Part shown: positions 1 to 8,424 of the stretch, in pieces
Layout of the letters: each line of letters opens with the position of its first letter
How positions within the stretch are numbered: the stretch's first letter is position 1
Assembly: GCA_963731125.1 (NCBI GenBank)
Contig: CAVSVP010000036.1
Coordinates: forward strand, 1-64,000
Direction of reading: 5' to 3'
From: CAVSVP01 sp963731125
GTDB lineage: Bacteria > Pseudomonadota > Gammaproteobacteria > Competibacterales > Competibacteraceae
Length of the DNA stretch: 64,000 bases
Notes under the pieces: generated by a model
Told to the model about the DNA's origin: nothing
Seen by the model: only the letters and a program-made list of their open reading frames with translations
The model's database searches: none
Program-made: the position numbers and the translations under genes

Positions 1-4
1 TTAG

Positions 5-120
5 TCCGTTATAGTGCCGGCCAAATGACCTGATACTGGTTACAAGGCTTCAAATCGTTAGTAAACAACGATTGTAATAAAATTATCGGCATCAATTCAT
101 ATGGCTGGCACTATAGTTGC
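5..120. repeat. Imperfect inverted repeat upstream of the Mrp operon
   Basis: Two arms of about 20 bases face each other across a spacer of about 75 bases. The left arm (5-26) contains TATAGTGCCGGCCA and the right arm (99-120) contains TGGCTGGCACTATA, with a few mismatches. The right arm ends about 20 bases before the first gene's start codon. It could be an operator or leader structure, or the ends of a small non-autonomous element. The sequence alone does not decide between these. Confidence 0.5.
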
Positions 121-140
121 CACATTTTTGAGGTGTCAAT

Positions 141-665
141 ATGGAAGAGTCTTCTCGTGAGCTCTGTCCCTCTGCCGGTCACTATGTCTTCACCTGCGGT
201 ATTGTCATGTTGTTGTGGCTTCTACTTGGGGGCAGCCTGCAGCAGGAAGAGGTTATTGCCGCCGTTATCGTAGGCTTCATCGTCACCGTGTTGATGTCTC
301 CACGCATGTCCCTTATGGCCGGTGTCAGGCTGTCATTTTGGGCACCCGTTGCGCTGCTGCAATACTTGGTTGTCTTTTTCATCGAACTTGTCCGAGCCAA
401 CCTTGATATGGCACGCCGTGTGCTGTCCCCTTCATTACCGATAAACCCGGCCGTCGTGGAAGTGCGCACTGGATTGCAATCGTCCCTTGGCAAGCTGTTA
501 TTGGCCAACAGTATTACGCTGACGCCCGGCACCCTGTCCCTTGACGTGCAGAATGACCGGTTACTGGTGCATTGGATCGACTGCCCGCCCGGCACCGACA
601 TTGACAGTGCTACGCGCGCGATTGCAGAATCCTTCGAGCGCCACATCAGCGGATTTCTCAGATGA
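141..665 (+). CDS. mrpE: Cation antiporter subunit E (MnhE/MrpE, MbhA-like)
   Basis: A small inner-membrane subunit of a multisubunit Na+(K+)/H+ antiporter. The 174 residues begin with two or three hydrophobic helices (about residues 18-85) and end in a soluble domain with the family-typical stretch LLANSITLTPGTLSLDV near residues 118-134. The length suits MrpE. The ATG has a GAGGTG ribosome site seven to ten bases upstream. The gene overlaps the next by four bases (ATGA), the first of a chain of tightly coupled genes. MrpE is needed for assembly of the complex and is not itself an ion channel. It has the same position as MbhA in archaeal membrane-bound hydrogenase operons. Confidence 0.93.
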   Translation: MEESSRELCPSAGHYVFTCGIVMLLWLLLGGSLQQEEVIAAVIVGFIVTVLMSPRMSLMAGVRLSFWAPVALLQYLVVFFIELVRANLDMARRVLSPSLPINPAVVEVRTGLQSSLGKLLLANSITLTPGTLSLDVQNDRLLVHWIDCPPGTDIDSATRAIAESFERHISGFLR

Positions 666-928
666 GCTTGAACCTCACAGAAATCATCGCCTTTATCCTG
701 ATGGCGGCGGCGATGCTGCTTGTGCTGATCCGCTTGTTTCTTGGCCCCGGAGCGCCAGACCGCATCGTTGCCAGCGACATGCTGTCGGTGATCACGACGG
801 TGGGAATTGCCGGACTGGCGATTATACTCGGTAATATACTTTACCTGGACATCGCCTTGATCTACGGCGTTCTGGCCTTCGTTGCCGTCGTCGCACTGGC
901 ACGCACTATTGAGGGGAGGCGCTCATGA
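662..928 (+). CDS. mrpF: Cation antiporter subunit F (MnhF/MrpF, MbhB-like)
   Basis: An 88-residue membrane protein with three predicted helices (about residues 5-25, 35-55 and 60-82). It contains the family-like stretch LGPGAPDRIVASDML near residues 27-41. It matches MrpF in length and in its position between E and G. It overlaps subunit E and subunit G by four bases on each side, so translation is probably coupled. It is a small structural subunit of the antiporter, required for complex function in Mrp systems generally. Confidence 0.93.
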   Translation: MSLNLTEIIAFILMAAAMLLVLIRLFLGPGAPDRIVASDMLSVITTVGIAGLAIILGNILYLDIALIYGVLAFVAVVALARTIEGRRS

Positions 929-1242
929 GACTGGTTGCCGATATTTTTTTGCTGACCGGCTCACTGTTTGTACTCCTTGGTGCTCTGGGTCTGCTGCGCA
1001 TGCCGGACGTTTACAACCGCATCCAGGCTGGCACCAAGACGGTAACTCTGGGTGCGCTGTCGTTTCTGATCGGGATTGGACTGTTGCAGCCGGATTGGTG
1101 GTACAAGCTTGTCTGCATTGCCGGTTTTATTCTATTCACCAACCCGGTGGGTTCGTCTACGATTGCGCGTGCCGTCTATATTGCCGGCGTACGCCCGTGG
1201 CAGTCCGGGTCTTCGAAGACCACGGCCCGTCAGGACCAATAG
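925..1242 (+). CDS. mrpG: Cation antiporter subunit G (MnhG/MrpG, MbhC-like)
   Basis: A 105-residue membrane protein with three hydrophobic segments. The stretch GLLRMPDVYNRIQAGTKTVTLG near residues 22-43 is the hallmark of the MnhG/PhaG family. The C-terminus is short and hydrophilic. It overlaps mrpF by four bases and is followed after 12 bases by the DUF4040 gene. It is the third of the small subunits (E, F, G) that pack beside the large NuoL/N-like channels in the inner membrane. Confidence 0.93.
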   Translation: MRLVADIFLLTGSLFVLLGALGLLRMPDVYNRIQAGTKTVTLGALSFLIGIGLLQPDWWYKLVCIAGFILFTNPVGSSTIARAVYIAGVRPWQSGSSKTTARQDQ

Positions 1243-1254
1243 GGGAGCGACAGT

Positions 1255-1563
1255 ATGCTTGAGTGGAGCGCCTTATTGATTGTCATTATTATCCTGGCCG
1301 CCGCCGTGGCGGTATTGACCCTTCGGAATATGATCGGAGCCGTGGCAGCCGCTTCAGTGGTATCGCTCGGACTCTCCGTGCTGTTCGTGCTGTTGCGCGC
1401 GCCGGACGTCGCGATGACCGAAGCCGCTGTCGGCGCTGGTTTGTCCGGTGTCGTATTGGCTTTGGGATTGCGCAAGCTCGGCCTATGGCGGCTGGAAAAC
1501 GACCAGGGAGCGGCCCGCCCCCTGGTGCCGACGTCTCAGCAAGTAGACGATGTCGATGCGTAA
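1255..1563 (+). CDS. Stand-alone MrpA C-terminal module (DUF4040, MbhD-like)
   Basis: A 102-residue membrane protein corresponding to the MbhD/DUF4040 segment normally fused to the C-terminus of MrpA. Three helices are evident (about residues 3-20, 26-47 and 55-77). The stretch LLRAPDVAMTEAAVGAGLSG near residues 46-65 is the family signature, with the conserved acidic residues APD and TEA. The start ATG follows a GGGGAGCGA ribosome site. The 3' end overlaps the next gene by 14 bases. As a separate gene it marks a split-subunit-A operon, closer to the Mbh arrangement than to Bacillus-type mrpABCDEFG. Confidence 0.85.
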   Translation: MLEWSALLIVIIILAAAVAVLTLRNMIGAVAAASVVSLGLSVLFVLLRAPDVAMTEAAVGAGLSGVVLALGLRKLGLWRLENDQGAARPLVPTSQQVDDVDA

Positions 1564-2245
1564 TGTGGCTGCGATCCTGCTCACCGGGGGGCTGGGTTTC
1601 CTGCTGCTCGTCATCGTTTACCAACTGGCACTTGGTCATCCACCGATGATCGTGGGTCAGCAGATTCTGGATGAAGCCGCTGCGAAAGTCGGTGCTGCCA
1701 ATTTTGTCACGTCGATACTGCTGGCATACCGCGCTACCGATACCCTGGGTGAACTCTCGATCTTGTTCGCTGCGGCGGCCACCGCCGGCCTGGTATTGGG
1801 ACACCGCCGCGCCGACGCTCCATTGGACCCGGACGGTGGCTTTATTCTACGCACCAGCGCCGACCTCCTTTTCCCGTTGCTGCTCGCTGTCGGTATCTAC
1901 ATTGTCCTGCATGGCCATCTAACACCGGGCGGTGGTTTTCAGGGTGGCGTGATCCTGGCGGCGGCCTTTTTTGTCGGCGTACTGGGACGCCCGAGCAAAG
2001 GCCTCAACCATAATGTGATCTATATTATTGAGGGTTTGGCCGGCGCGGCGTTCATCGGCATTGGCCTGTGGGCCCTGTTCGCCGAAGGCGAGTTCCTGAA
2101 GCCCATGCTCGACAAGGGCACTATGGGTAAACTGATCTCCGCGGGTACGCTGCCGCTGTTGTCGCTTGCACTTGGGCTTAAGGTAGGTGCGGAACTGGCC
2201 GGTCTCATGACCTCCCTCTCCGATACGGAGGCCGACGACCCATGA
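1550..2245 (+). CDS. mrpB: Fused MbhE-MrpB antiporter subunit
   Basis: A 231-residue membrane protein. The N-terminal third (about residues 1-80) resembles the MbhE-type module (AAKVGAANFVTSILLAYRATDTLGE), which in MrpA lies at the extreme C-terminus. The remainder is the MnhB/MrpB domain, with HGHLTPGGGFQGGVILAAAF near residues 122-141 as its diagnostic stretch. Together with the preceding DUF4040 gene it supplies the parts usually found in MrpA plus MrpB. It overlaps subunit C by four bases. Confidence 0.88.
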   Translation: MSMRNVAAILLTGGLGFLLLVIVYQLALGHPPMIVGQQILDEAAAKVGAANFVTSILLAYRATDTLGELSILFAAAATAGLVLGHRRADAPLDPDGGFILRTSADLLFPLLLAVGIYIVLHGHLTPGGGFQGGVILAAAFFVGVLGRPSKGLNHNVIYIIEGLAGAAFIGIGLWALFAEGEFLKPMLDKGTMGKLISAGTLPLLSLALGLKVGAELAGLMTSLSDTEADDP

Positions 2246-2709
2246 TCCACCTGGATTTCGTGACCATTCTGTATGTCGGCGCCATTGGCCTTGTGGTCAT
2301 CGGTACCCTGGGACTGGTTATTTGTAACCATTTCTTTCGTATTTTACTGGCCCTGGGTCTGGCCGGGGCAGGGGTTAACCTGCTGTTGGTATTGGCAGGT
2401 TACCGTGGCAATGCCGTAGCCCCGATTCTCGGCTTCGCTCCCGAAGGAGCGCCGATGGTCGATCCAATCCCGCAGGTGCTGGTGCTGACAGCCATCGTTA
2501 TTGGTGTGGGCGTTCAGACCCTGGCCGTCGCGCTTCTGGTGAAGGTATATCGTACCTACGGTACCCTCGATATCCGCGATTTGAAGAGGTACTTCGAGCT
2601 TGAGATCGCAGCCGAGCAAGGCATCGAGCCCCCGGAGGGCATCGAAAGACAAAGCTTGAATCGGCCGCCGCCTCCGTTTCAGTCCCGGTCTCCTGAGAGT
2701 CGCTCGTGA
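2242..2709 (+). CDS. mrpC: Cation antiporter subunit C (MnhC/MrpC, NuoK-like)
   Basis: A 155-residue protein of the NuoK/MrpC/MbhG family with three transmembrane helices in the first 105 residues. It includes the family-like stretch VDPIPQVLVLTAIVIGVGVQT near residues 73-93 with a conserved Pro. It carries an unusually long hydrophilic tail after about residue 110, rich in Glu, Arg and Pro. That tail is longer than in typical MrpC (about 110-115 residues). It overlaps both neighbours by four bases. Confidence 0.92.
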   Translation: MIHLDFVTILYVGAIGLVVIGTLGLVICNHFFRILLALGLAGAGVNLLLVLAGYRGNAVAPILGFAPEGAPMVDPIPQVLVLTAIVIGVGVQTLAVALLVKVYRTYGTLDIRDLKRYFELEIAAEQGIEPPEGIERQSLNRPPPPFQSRSPESRS

Positions 2710-4193
2710 ACACGGTGATACTTCCGGTGGTACTGCCCCTGCTGGCGGCCTTCCTGATGCAGCCGCTGGCGATGCTTTCCGGTTTCGTGGCACGGCTGCT
2801 CGGCCCTTTAGTGTTATTGATCAGCCTGGTGATGCTATTGCAGCCCTGGCTCTCACCGGCAACCGAGCCATTCATAGTGGCCCTCGGCGGTTTTGCGCCG
2901 CCGCTGGGTATCGTGTTCTATGTCGATCAACTGGCGTTGATTTTTGCTACCGCCGTGCCGCTGTTCACACTGATGTTCTGGGACTGGTCCACAGACGTAC
3001 ATGGAGACGATGGGAAGAAAGTGTACCAGGATGCCTTAATGCTGTTGCTGGCAGCCTCGGCGACGGGACTGACTCTATCCGGCGACTTGTTCAACATTTT
3101 TGTGTTCTACGAATTGATGGCGGTAGCCTCTTTTGGGCTCGTGGTGCTGAGGGGCACCGGTCCGGCCCAGATCGCCACTGTGCGCTATTTGTTGATCTCC
3201 ACGGTTGGCGCGGCACTGACGCTGCTGGGTATCACGATCCTGTACACGCAAACAGGTACTCTGAATCTTGCCCAACTCGGCGGACTCGCACCCGTGACGC
3301 TACACAACTCGGCGGGGCTGACGGCCTTTGCCTTCATGTTCCTCGGATTCGGCGTCAAGGCGGAGGTGTTCCCTGTCAATACCTGGGTGCCGGAGGTTTA
3401 TGTGACGGCACCGGCGCGCATCGCCGGTCTGCTGGCAGGCTTGATTTCGAAGCTGGCGGCGCTGGTGGTTCTGCGACTGTTGGTCATCGTCTACTACGAC
3501 ACGGCGGCATCGCAGCTACTGTTGGTGATGGGTACCCTTACCCTCCTGGTTGGCGATTTCTCCGCGTGGCGATCCAGGGACTTCCCGCGCATGATCAGTT
3601 TCTCCTCTATCGCCCAGCTGGGTATCGTCTTTATTGGGTTCTCGATTCCGGGCCCCTGGGGCGTACTGGCCGGACTGGCCATCGCCCTCCATCACCTGTT
3701 GATCAAGTCTGCGATGTTTATGTTGGCGACGCGCTGGTCAGGATCGCTGGATGGTCTGACCGGGTGTGCGAAGAGCGTACCTGTTGCCGCCGGACTGTAT
3801 GTGCTGTTTGCATTGTCTCTGATCGGTGTGCCCCCGCTGCCGGGTTTTTGGGCCAAGCTGCTGATACTGGAGGGGCTTGCCCGGGAAGGTTCGACTATGC
3901 ACCTGGTGGCGCTGGGGGCTGTCTTACTTGGCTCAGTCATCAAAGCCAACTACCTGTTCCGGTTCGCCGCGAAGCTCTACAGCAGGTCTGATCATCCACA
4001 ACCGCGTTTTGGTTTTATGGACATCGGCGCAACCGCACTGATCGGTATCGTCCTTATCGTAGTCACCGCCTACATAGCACCCATTGGCGACAGATTGCGT
4101 GTAGTGGCCGAGCAGGCCGCGAACCGCAACACCTACATCTCAACAGTTTATGCGAGCCGAACATCTCCAGCTGCGCCCGAGGCACATAAATGA
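2706..4193 (+). CDS. mrpD: Cation antiporter subunit D (MnhD/MrpD, NuoN/L family)
   Basis: A 495-residue polytopic membrane protein of the proton-translocating NADH-quinone oxidoreductase/antiporter family, with about 14 hydrophobic segments. Family features include GDLFNIFVFYELMAVASFGLV (about residues 121-141), with the Glu conserved in antiporter-like subunits, and FGVKAEVFPVNTWVPEVYVTAP (about 217-238), with a conserved Lys. HHLLIKSAMF near 329-338 adds the second conserved Lys. It probably forms one of the two ion-translocating channels. It overlaps mrpC and the following NuoL-like gene by four bases each. Confidence 0.93.
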   Translation: MNTVILPVVLPLLAAFLMQPLAMLSGFVARLLGPLVLLISLVMLLQPWLSPATEPFIVALGGFAPPLGIVFYVDQLALIFATAVPLFTLMFWDWSTDVHGDDGKKVYQDALMLLLAASATGLTLSGDLFNIFVFYELMAVASFGLVVLRGTGPAQIATVRYLLISTVGAALTLLGITILYTQTGTLNLAQLGGLAPVTLHNSAGLTAFAFMFLGFGVKAEVFPVNTWVPEVYVTAPARIAGLLAGLISKLAALVVLRLLVIVYYDTAASQLLLVMGTLTLLVGDFSAWRSRDFPRMISFSSIAQLGIVFIGFSIPGPWGVLAGLAIALHHLLIKSAMFMLATRWSGSLDGLTGCAKSVPVAAGLYVLFALSLIGVPPLPGFWAKLLILEGLAREGSTMHLVALGAVLLGSVIKANYLFRFAAKLYSRSDHPQPRFGFMDIGATALIGIVLIVVTAYIAPIGDRLRVVAEQAANRNTYISTVYASRTSPAAPEAHK

Positions 4194-6055
4194 CACCGCT
4201 CGATATCCTGTTCCTGGTTTCTGCTGCGACACTGGTGGTGGCGCTGCTGTTTGGGCGCATGCGCTTTGCCGGGCCGGTACTCGTTCTGTTGTACGCGGCC
4301 CAGTTCTGGTCCCTGTTCCAGACGAACACGTTGTTCGGCGATCCGGTGACATCAAGCTGGCTTATTACCATCCGCGATCAACCCATGAGCTGGGATTACA
4401 GCGCCCTTTCCTGGTTCTTCGCGATGATCGTAATCGGTGTTGGCTTCGTCTCCGCACTCTATGCGGCCGGTTCCTGGATGGAGAAATACCTGGAATTAGG
4501 GGGTAACGGTCATGCTTTTCATGTGGTTCTGGCCACCAACATCCTGTCGATGCTGGTGTTGCTGGGGGCCTCGGATTTCCTGACCCTGTTCCTGGGCCTG
4601 GAGCTTGTTGGCTGGTCCGGTTTCCTGCTCATGGCCATTGCCGGTGGTATAGCGACGAAGGCGGCTTTGAAGTACCTCACCTATGCCTTTTCCGGGGCGA
4701 TGGCCATCCTAGGCGCGATGGTACTGCTCTATGCGCAGGTCGGTTCGCTGCAGTACGGGCCGGTGATCGAAGCTATCCCCTCGATGACAAATGGCCAGAT
4801 CTGGACCCTGTTGCTGCTGATGGGCGGCGGCTTCGCAGTCAAGATGGGCCTGCTGCCGTTCCATCTGTGGCAGCCCCAGGCCTATGCCGAGGCGCCGGGA
4901 CCGGGTTCGGCCTTCCTCGGCGCCATCCTGGCACGCATGGGGCTGTATGATTTCATCGTCGTCTTTATCTCCATGGTCGGTGTGACTCGACTGGTCCAGT
5001 TGGAGGTGCCGTACACCTCCCTGAGCAGCCGGGACCTGCTGGCGTGGGTCGCTGCTTTTACCATCATTTTGCCCACGTATACGGCCCTGAGGCAGCACGA
5101 TGCGCGGTATCTGCTGATCTGGCTCGGCATCGGTCAGGGCGGCTTCATGTTGCTGGGTCTGATGGTCGGCAACGCCGTCGGGATAGCCGGCACTCTGTCG
5201 CATGTGCTGTATTTCGCGGCGACTCAGGCGGCATTACTCATGGCCGTGTTCGCCGTGATGTACCGTGCCGGCACATCGGATCTGAACAGGACGGGGGGCT
5301 TCGCGACCCGCATGCCGTTGTCTTTCCTGGTGGTACTATTCGGTGTGTTCAGTCTGGTCGGGCTGCCGCCGACAGCGGGGTATGTGTCCAAGTGGTTTGT
5401 CTACCGCTCGCTGCTTTCCGAAGGCATGCTGCTGTTATTCATGGCCGCTGTGATCGGTACGCTCGGTGCGGTTCTGTCCTCCTACAAACTGGTTCACTAC
5501 CTGTTCCTCGGCCGGTTGCGCAACGAGCATGTGGATGTGCGGGAGGCGCCTGCGAGCATGTTGACACCGATGCTGGCCTTGACAGTGATGGTCGTTCTGG
5601 CTGGTCTCATGCCGGGCCCGGTCCTGAGCTGGATAGCCGCTGTCCAGGCACAGCTCGGTCTTCCGGTCGTTGACCATCACCCGGGAGGCTTTACAAATCC
5701 CTACGGCAGTCTGGACATAATCTGGATCACCAGCATGTTGATAGGAGTTTGCGGCGTAGGCGTGATCGCCTATTTCGGACTCGGCGGGCGCTCAAAACGC
5801 CCGCACCAGAAGGACGACCATACTGTTGACGAACGTCTTTATGCCGAGAAACAATACCTGGCTTCTGACAGTTTATATGCAGGTTTAATGCGCCTGATCG
5901 GGCCTCTGTACCGTGCCCCCTTTGCCTTGCTCGAACGTGCCGTTGTGTCCAGCGTCGACTTCTTCGCGCGCGGTGTTGGGAGTTTCTACCACTACGAGCA
6001 ACCCATACTATTGCTTCTCGCGGCCGCAGTTACCGTTGCGGCCTGGGCGGTTTGA
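4190..6055 (+). CDS. NuoL/MrpA-like large antiporter subunit
   Basis: A 621-residue polytopic membrane protein, the last gene of the operon. Family features are FLGLELVGWSGFLLM near residues 135-149 (conserved Glu in helix 5) and GGFAVKMGLLPFHLWQPQAYAEAPGPGSAF near residues 206-235 (conserved Lys and the quinone-antiporter Pro loop). A final helix lies at the C-terminus (about 600-620). The length equals the N-terminal channel part of MrpA without its DUF4040 C-terminus, which is encoded separately upstream. It therefore most likely replaces MrpA as the second ion channel. NuoL or DabB function is less likely because no complex I or DUF2309 partner is present. Confidence 0.85.
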   Translation: MTPLDILFLVSAATLVVALLFGRMRFAGPVLVLLYAAQFWSLFQTNTLFGDPVTSSWLITIRDQPMSWDYSALSWFFAMIVIGVGFVSALYAAGSWMEKYLELGGNGHAFHVVLATNILSMLVLLGASDFLTLFLGLELVGWSGFLLMAIAGGIATKAALKYLTYAFSGAMAILGAMVLLYAQVGSLQYGPVIEAIPSMTNGQIWTLLLLMGGGFAVKMGLLPFHLWQPQAYAEAPGPGSAFLGAILARMGLYDFIVVFISMVGVTRLVQLEVPYTSLSSRDLLAWVAAFTIILPTYTALRQHDARYLLIWLGIGQGGFMLLGLMVGNAVGIAGTLSHVLYFAATQAALLMAVFAVMYRAGTSDLNRTGGFATRMPLSFLVVLFGVFSLVGLPPTAGYVSKWFVYRSLLSEGMLLLFMAAVIGTLGAVLSSYKLVHYLFLGRLRNEHVDVREAPASMLTPMLALTVMVVLAGLMPGPVLSWIAAVQAQLGLPVVDHHPGGFTNPYGSLDIIWITSMLIGVCGVGVIAYFGLGGRSKRPHQKDDHTVDERLYAEKQYLASDSLYAGLMRLIGPLYRAPFALLERAVVSSVDFFARGVGSFYHYEQPILLLLAAAVTVAAWAV

Positions 6056-6494
6056 CGCGGAACTGATAGCACCAGTAGGGCAATCGGGCTTAGGCGGCGA
6101 GATAACTACATGTACACTTTATCGGCCTGTACCATTGAGCTTATGCCCCAACGGGTGCCTGCTTGCGCTACGCGATTGGGCAAGTTGGACCGTTAATATC
6201 ATGAAAGCTCCGGGGTTTTTGCAAGAAACGGCATCGGCGAACCATTCGTTTGATCTTGGGTCAAGGGCCACCATACGCCGCGTCGCTTGCCACAGCGGTC
6301 TTTAGTATATTTTTTGTTCCGTCAGCGTCCTCTGGGTAGACCGCTTCTTACATACCGCCCTCATCATGGTAGGAGCGTGATTATCGTCGCTGGCCATCGT
6401 GATTGACAAATTCATTGGATTGACAAACTCACCGGCCTTCATCTATGCTTTCTGACGATAACAAGTAATTATATTTTCTACACTCCCATCTCAA
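6056..6494. other. Intergenic stretch without a convincing gene
   Basis: About 440 bases follow the antiporter operon. Reading frames here are short, start without ribosome sites and resemble no family I know. No clear intrinsic terminator with a T-run was found. The composition becomes more AT-rich toward 6450, which fits a promoter region for the following membrane gene. Confidence 0.5.
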
Positions 6495-7142
6495 TTGATA
6501 AGGCCGAAGAACTTGAGAGCACAGTGGCAACCCTCGAATCCCGAAAGCCTTGCTAAGCAGTTTTCGCGTCTAGGTTGGATTGGTTTTTGGCTGCAGCTTG
6601 CGCTGGTTTGTATTCCCATACTCTTGCTGATCTATGTCCTGTTCTTCAGTAGGTCAGAGTCTGGTCAACGTTTGGGGATTGATCTGAGTGACTACCTGTC
6701 TTACGGTAGTCTGCTGGTGATGGTTTTTACCACTTTTTGGTTCTACCGATATACCCGACTCGCCAAGCGGATTCCCGATCCTGAATTGCGTCCGCCTCAG
6801 TCCTCTGTGATGAAAATTCTTTGGATTGGTCTTTGGGCAAGTTGTCTGGGTATTTTGTTTTCCATGCTGCTGCTGATAAGTGAAGTGGGGCAGGTGTTAT
6901 TTGTCCTCATGTCCACTCCTCTAACGGGAATTCCCATTGCTACGTCCCTAGGAAGTGGTGATCCTTTACAGACGTTGTCTTCCATGGATGCGGTTAGCTT
7001 AACGTCTCTCCTCTTCACTCTGACTGCTGAGTTAATTCTACTGGCTTTCACTCTCTGGCTTCTTTTTCGGCTGACCCGACCTTCTTCTGAGGTCGCCGAG
7101 GCCACGGGCTACGACCAGGATCTGGATGCTCACGTCCAATAG
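6495..7142 (+). CDS. DUF3611-like membrane protein
   Basis: A 215-residue protein with four hydrophobic helices (about residues 30-52, 73-90, 111-135 and 165-190). The N-terminal segment FSRLGWIGFWLQLALV resembles the start of DUF3611 membrane proteins known mainly from cyanobacteria and some proteobacteria. The function is unknown. The reading frame opens with TTG, and no ATG is available before the first helix. It is separated from the neighbours on both sides and is probably transcribed alone. Confidence 0.6.
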   Translation: MIRPKNLRAQWQPSNPESLAKQFSRLGWIGFWLQLALVCIPILLLIYVLFFSRSESGQRLGIDLSDYLSYGSLLVMVFTTFWFYRYTRLAKRIPDPELRPPQSSVMKILWIGLWASCLGILFSMLLLISEVGQVLFVLMSTPLTGIPIATSLGSGDPLQTLSSMDAVSLTSLLFTLTAELILLAFTLWLLFRLTRPSSEVAEATGYDQDLDAHVQ

Positions 7143-7257
7143 AGCAAAAAGCATTTAGTCCTTTGCTATTCTGAACTTTGTTCGACGTGTGGCTGGCAGC
7201 CAATGGGATTAGTCGTTACCCGGACGGGGCATCCACGGCTTTAATGAGGCCTTTGCG

Positions 7258-7530
7258 ATGTCGGCTTACACAGCCGCGGATTTGTGCCATTGCTTCAGCC
7301 GCCGGCATGTCTGTGCCTTCTTCGCGCGGCCGGCCTTAGCGTTCGGGTTTTTGCTGATTTCTTTCGCAACCACCACGGAGTCTGCTCAGTTCTCAGTCGG
7401 TCATGTAAAGAGAACCATTCGCATGCTTGGGCAGACCTCCGGCGTAGCAGATCTGCAGTTGTTTGTGCATAGCCGTGATGCGGCCGCACTGCTCAGTGCT
7501 TTGCGCAAGCCAGTAAAAGAGAATTCATGA
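7258..7530 (+). CDS. Small hypothetical protein, possibly exported
   Basis: A 90-residue frame. A hydrophobic segment at about residues 17-40 (including FFARPALAFGFLLISFATTTESA) could be a signal peptide, with a plausible cleavage site after TESA. The remainder is soluble, with no family recognised. The main support is its four-base ATGA overlap with the following lipoprotein gene, which suggests coupled translation. The ribosome site is weak, so this remains tentative. Confidence 0.35.
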   Translation: MSAYTAADLCHCFSRRHVCAFFARPALAFGFLLISFATTTESAQFSVGHVKRTIRMLGQTSGVADLQLFVHSRDAAALLSALRKPVKENS

Positions 7531-8303
7531 TTCGGCAAATAATTGTAAGTCTGCCAGTGGCATTACTAGGTTTCGGCTGCGCGACTATCCAACAGCCGAA
7601 ACCTACCTTTGAACCCGGCACTCGGGTCGGCATTGTTAACGGTCTGGAGCCCTATTTTACCCATCAACACATTGCCATCAGGCCATCTGGCAGTTTCACT
7701 AAAGCAATTGAAGTTGATTGGAATATTCCAGCCTATTTGGAATCGAAACTTGAGGATTATCTGAAAAGCGATAACAGATTTGTTGTTGTTCCCATCGAAT
7801 CACCACCCATCCAATCTCGGCTAAATCAACTTGCCGATCAAATAAATGCTGCTGCAAACGGGAGAAGAATTTCACAGAATGTAGCCAACTTTATTGAAGA
7901 GGTAGCAGGCTCTCATGATCTTGACGTTATCATTACTGTGCAGAGCTTCCAGGATGAAAGCCCTTGGAAAATATACGATAACCCCATTATAGTTCAGGGC
8001 TATGGTTTGCTAACGAGGCAGACGGCGCTCGGTGCAATCGGAATAAGAAGGCACTGGGTACATCCATACGCCCAGATCCTGGTAGTCGTTTTTACGACGC
8101 GGCCGACCGCAATTATCGGCTCCGGTCGCCCCAGTCTGAGAACAAGGAATATGGAAAACGTCGATTGGCCGGCGGATATTGAAGATATTTCTCCAGCGCA
8201 ACTCGCTAAACTGCGTCCCAAGATCGAAGAATACGCCGACCAGGCGGTCATAAACGCTTTGGCGAGTGTAAATTTCGTCGCTATCGAAGCGGAACGGCGC
8301 TAA
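7527..8303 (+). CDS. Putative lipoprotein of unknown function
   Basis: A 258-residue protein with a short lipoprotein signal: a basic start, a hydrophobic core and a lipobox ending LGFGC at about residue 18. Acylation and membrane anchoring in the periplasm are therefore likely. The mature part is soluble, with alternating strands and helices. It includes the stretch LDVIITVQSFQDESPW around residue 133, reminiscent of periplasmic proteins that measure or bind envelope components, but no family is assigned. The start overlaps the small upstream frame by four bases. It converges on the AsmA gene. Confidence 0.7.
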   Translation: MIRQIIVSLPVALLGFGCATIQQPKPTFEPGTRVGIVNGLEPYFTHQHIAIRPSGSFTKAIEVDWNIPAYLESKLEDYLKSDNRFVVVPIESPPIQSRLNQLADQINAAANGRRISQNVANFIEEVAGSHDLDVIITVQSFQDESPWKIYDNPIIVQGYGLLTRQTALGAIGIRRHWVHPYAQILVVVFTTRPTAIIGSGRPSLRTRNMENVDWPADIEDISPAQLAKLRPKIEEYADQAVINALASVNFVAIEAERR

Positions 8304-8309
8304 CTAGGG

Positions 8310-8334
8310 GAAGTGCGGGAAAACCCACTACTTC
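8310..8334. terminator. Possible hairpin between convergent genes
   Basis: The sequence GAAGTGCGGG-AAAA-CCCACTACTTC forms an imperfect stem-loop just after the lipoprotein stop codon, in the gap between convergent genes. The T-run expected of a strong intrinsic terminator is missing on either strand, so this is only a candidate. Confidence 0.3.
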
Positions 8335-8424
8335 TGATCGATGCCGCTGGCTTTGGAGAATCCTGCCGTTTCAAACATCTGCTGCGGGAATTGACTTAGA
8401 TGAAATAAAACATTAGCGGTATTA

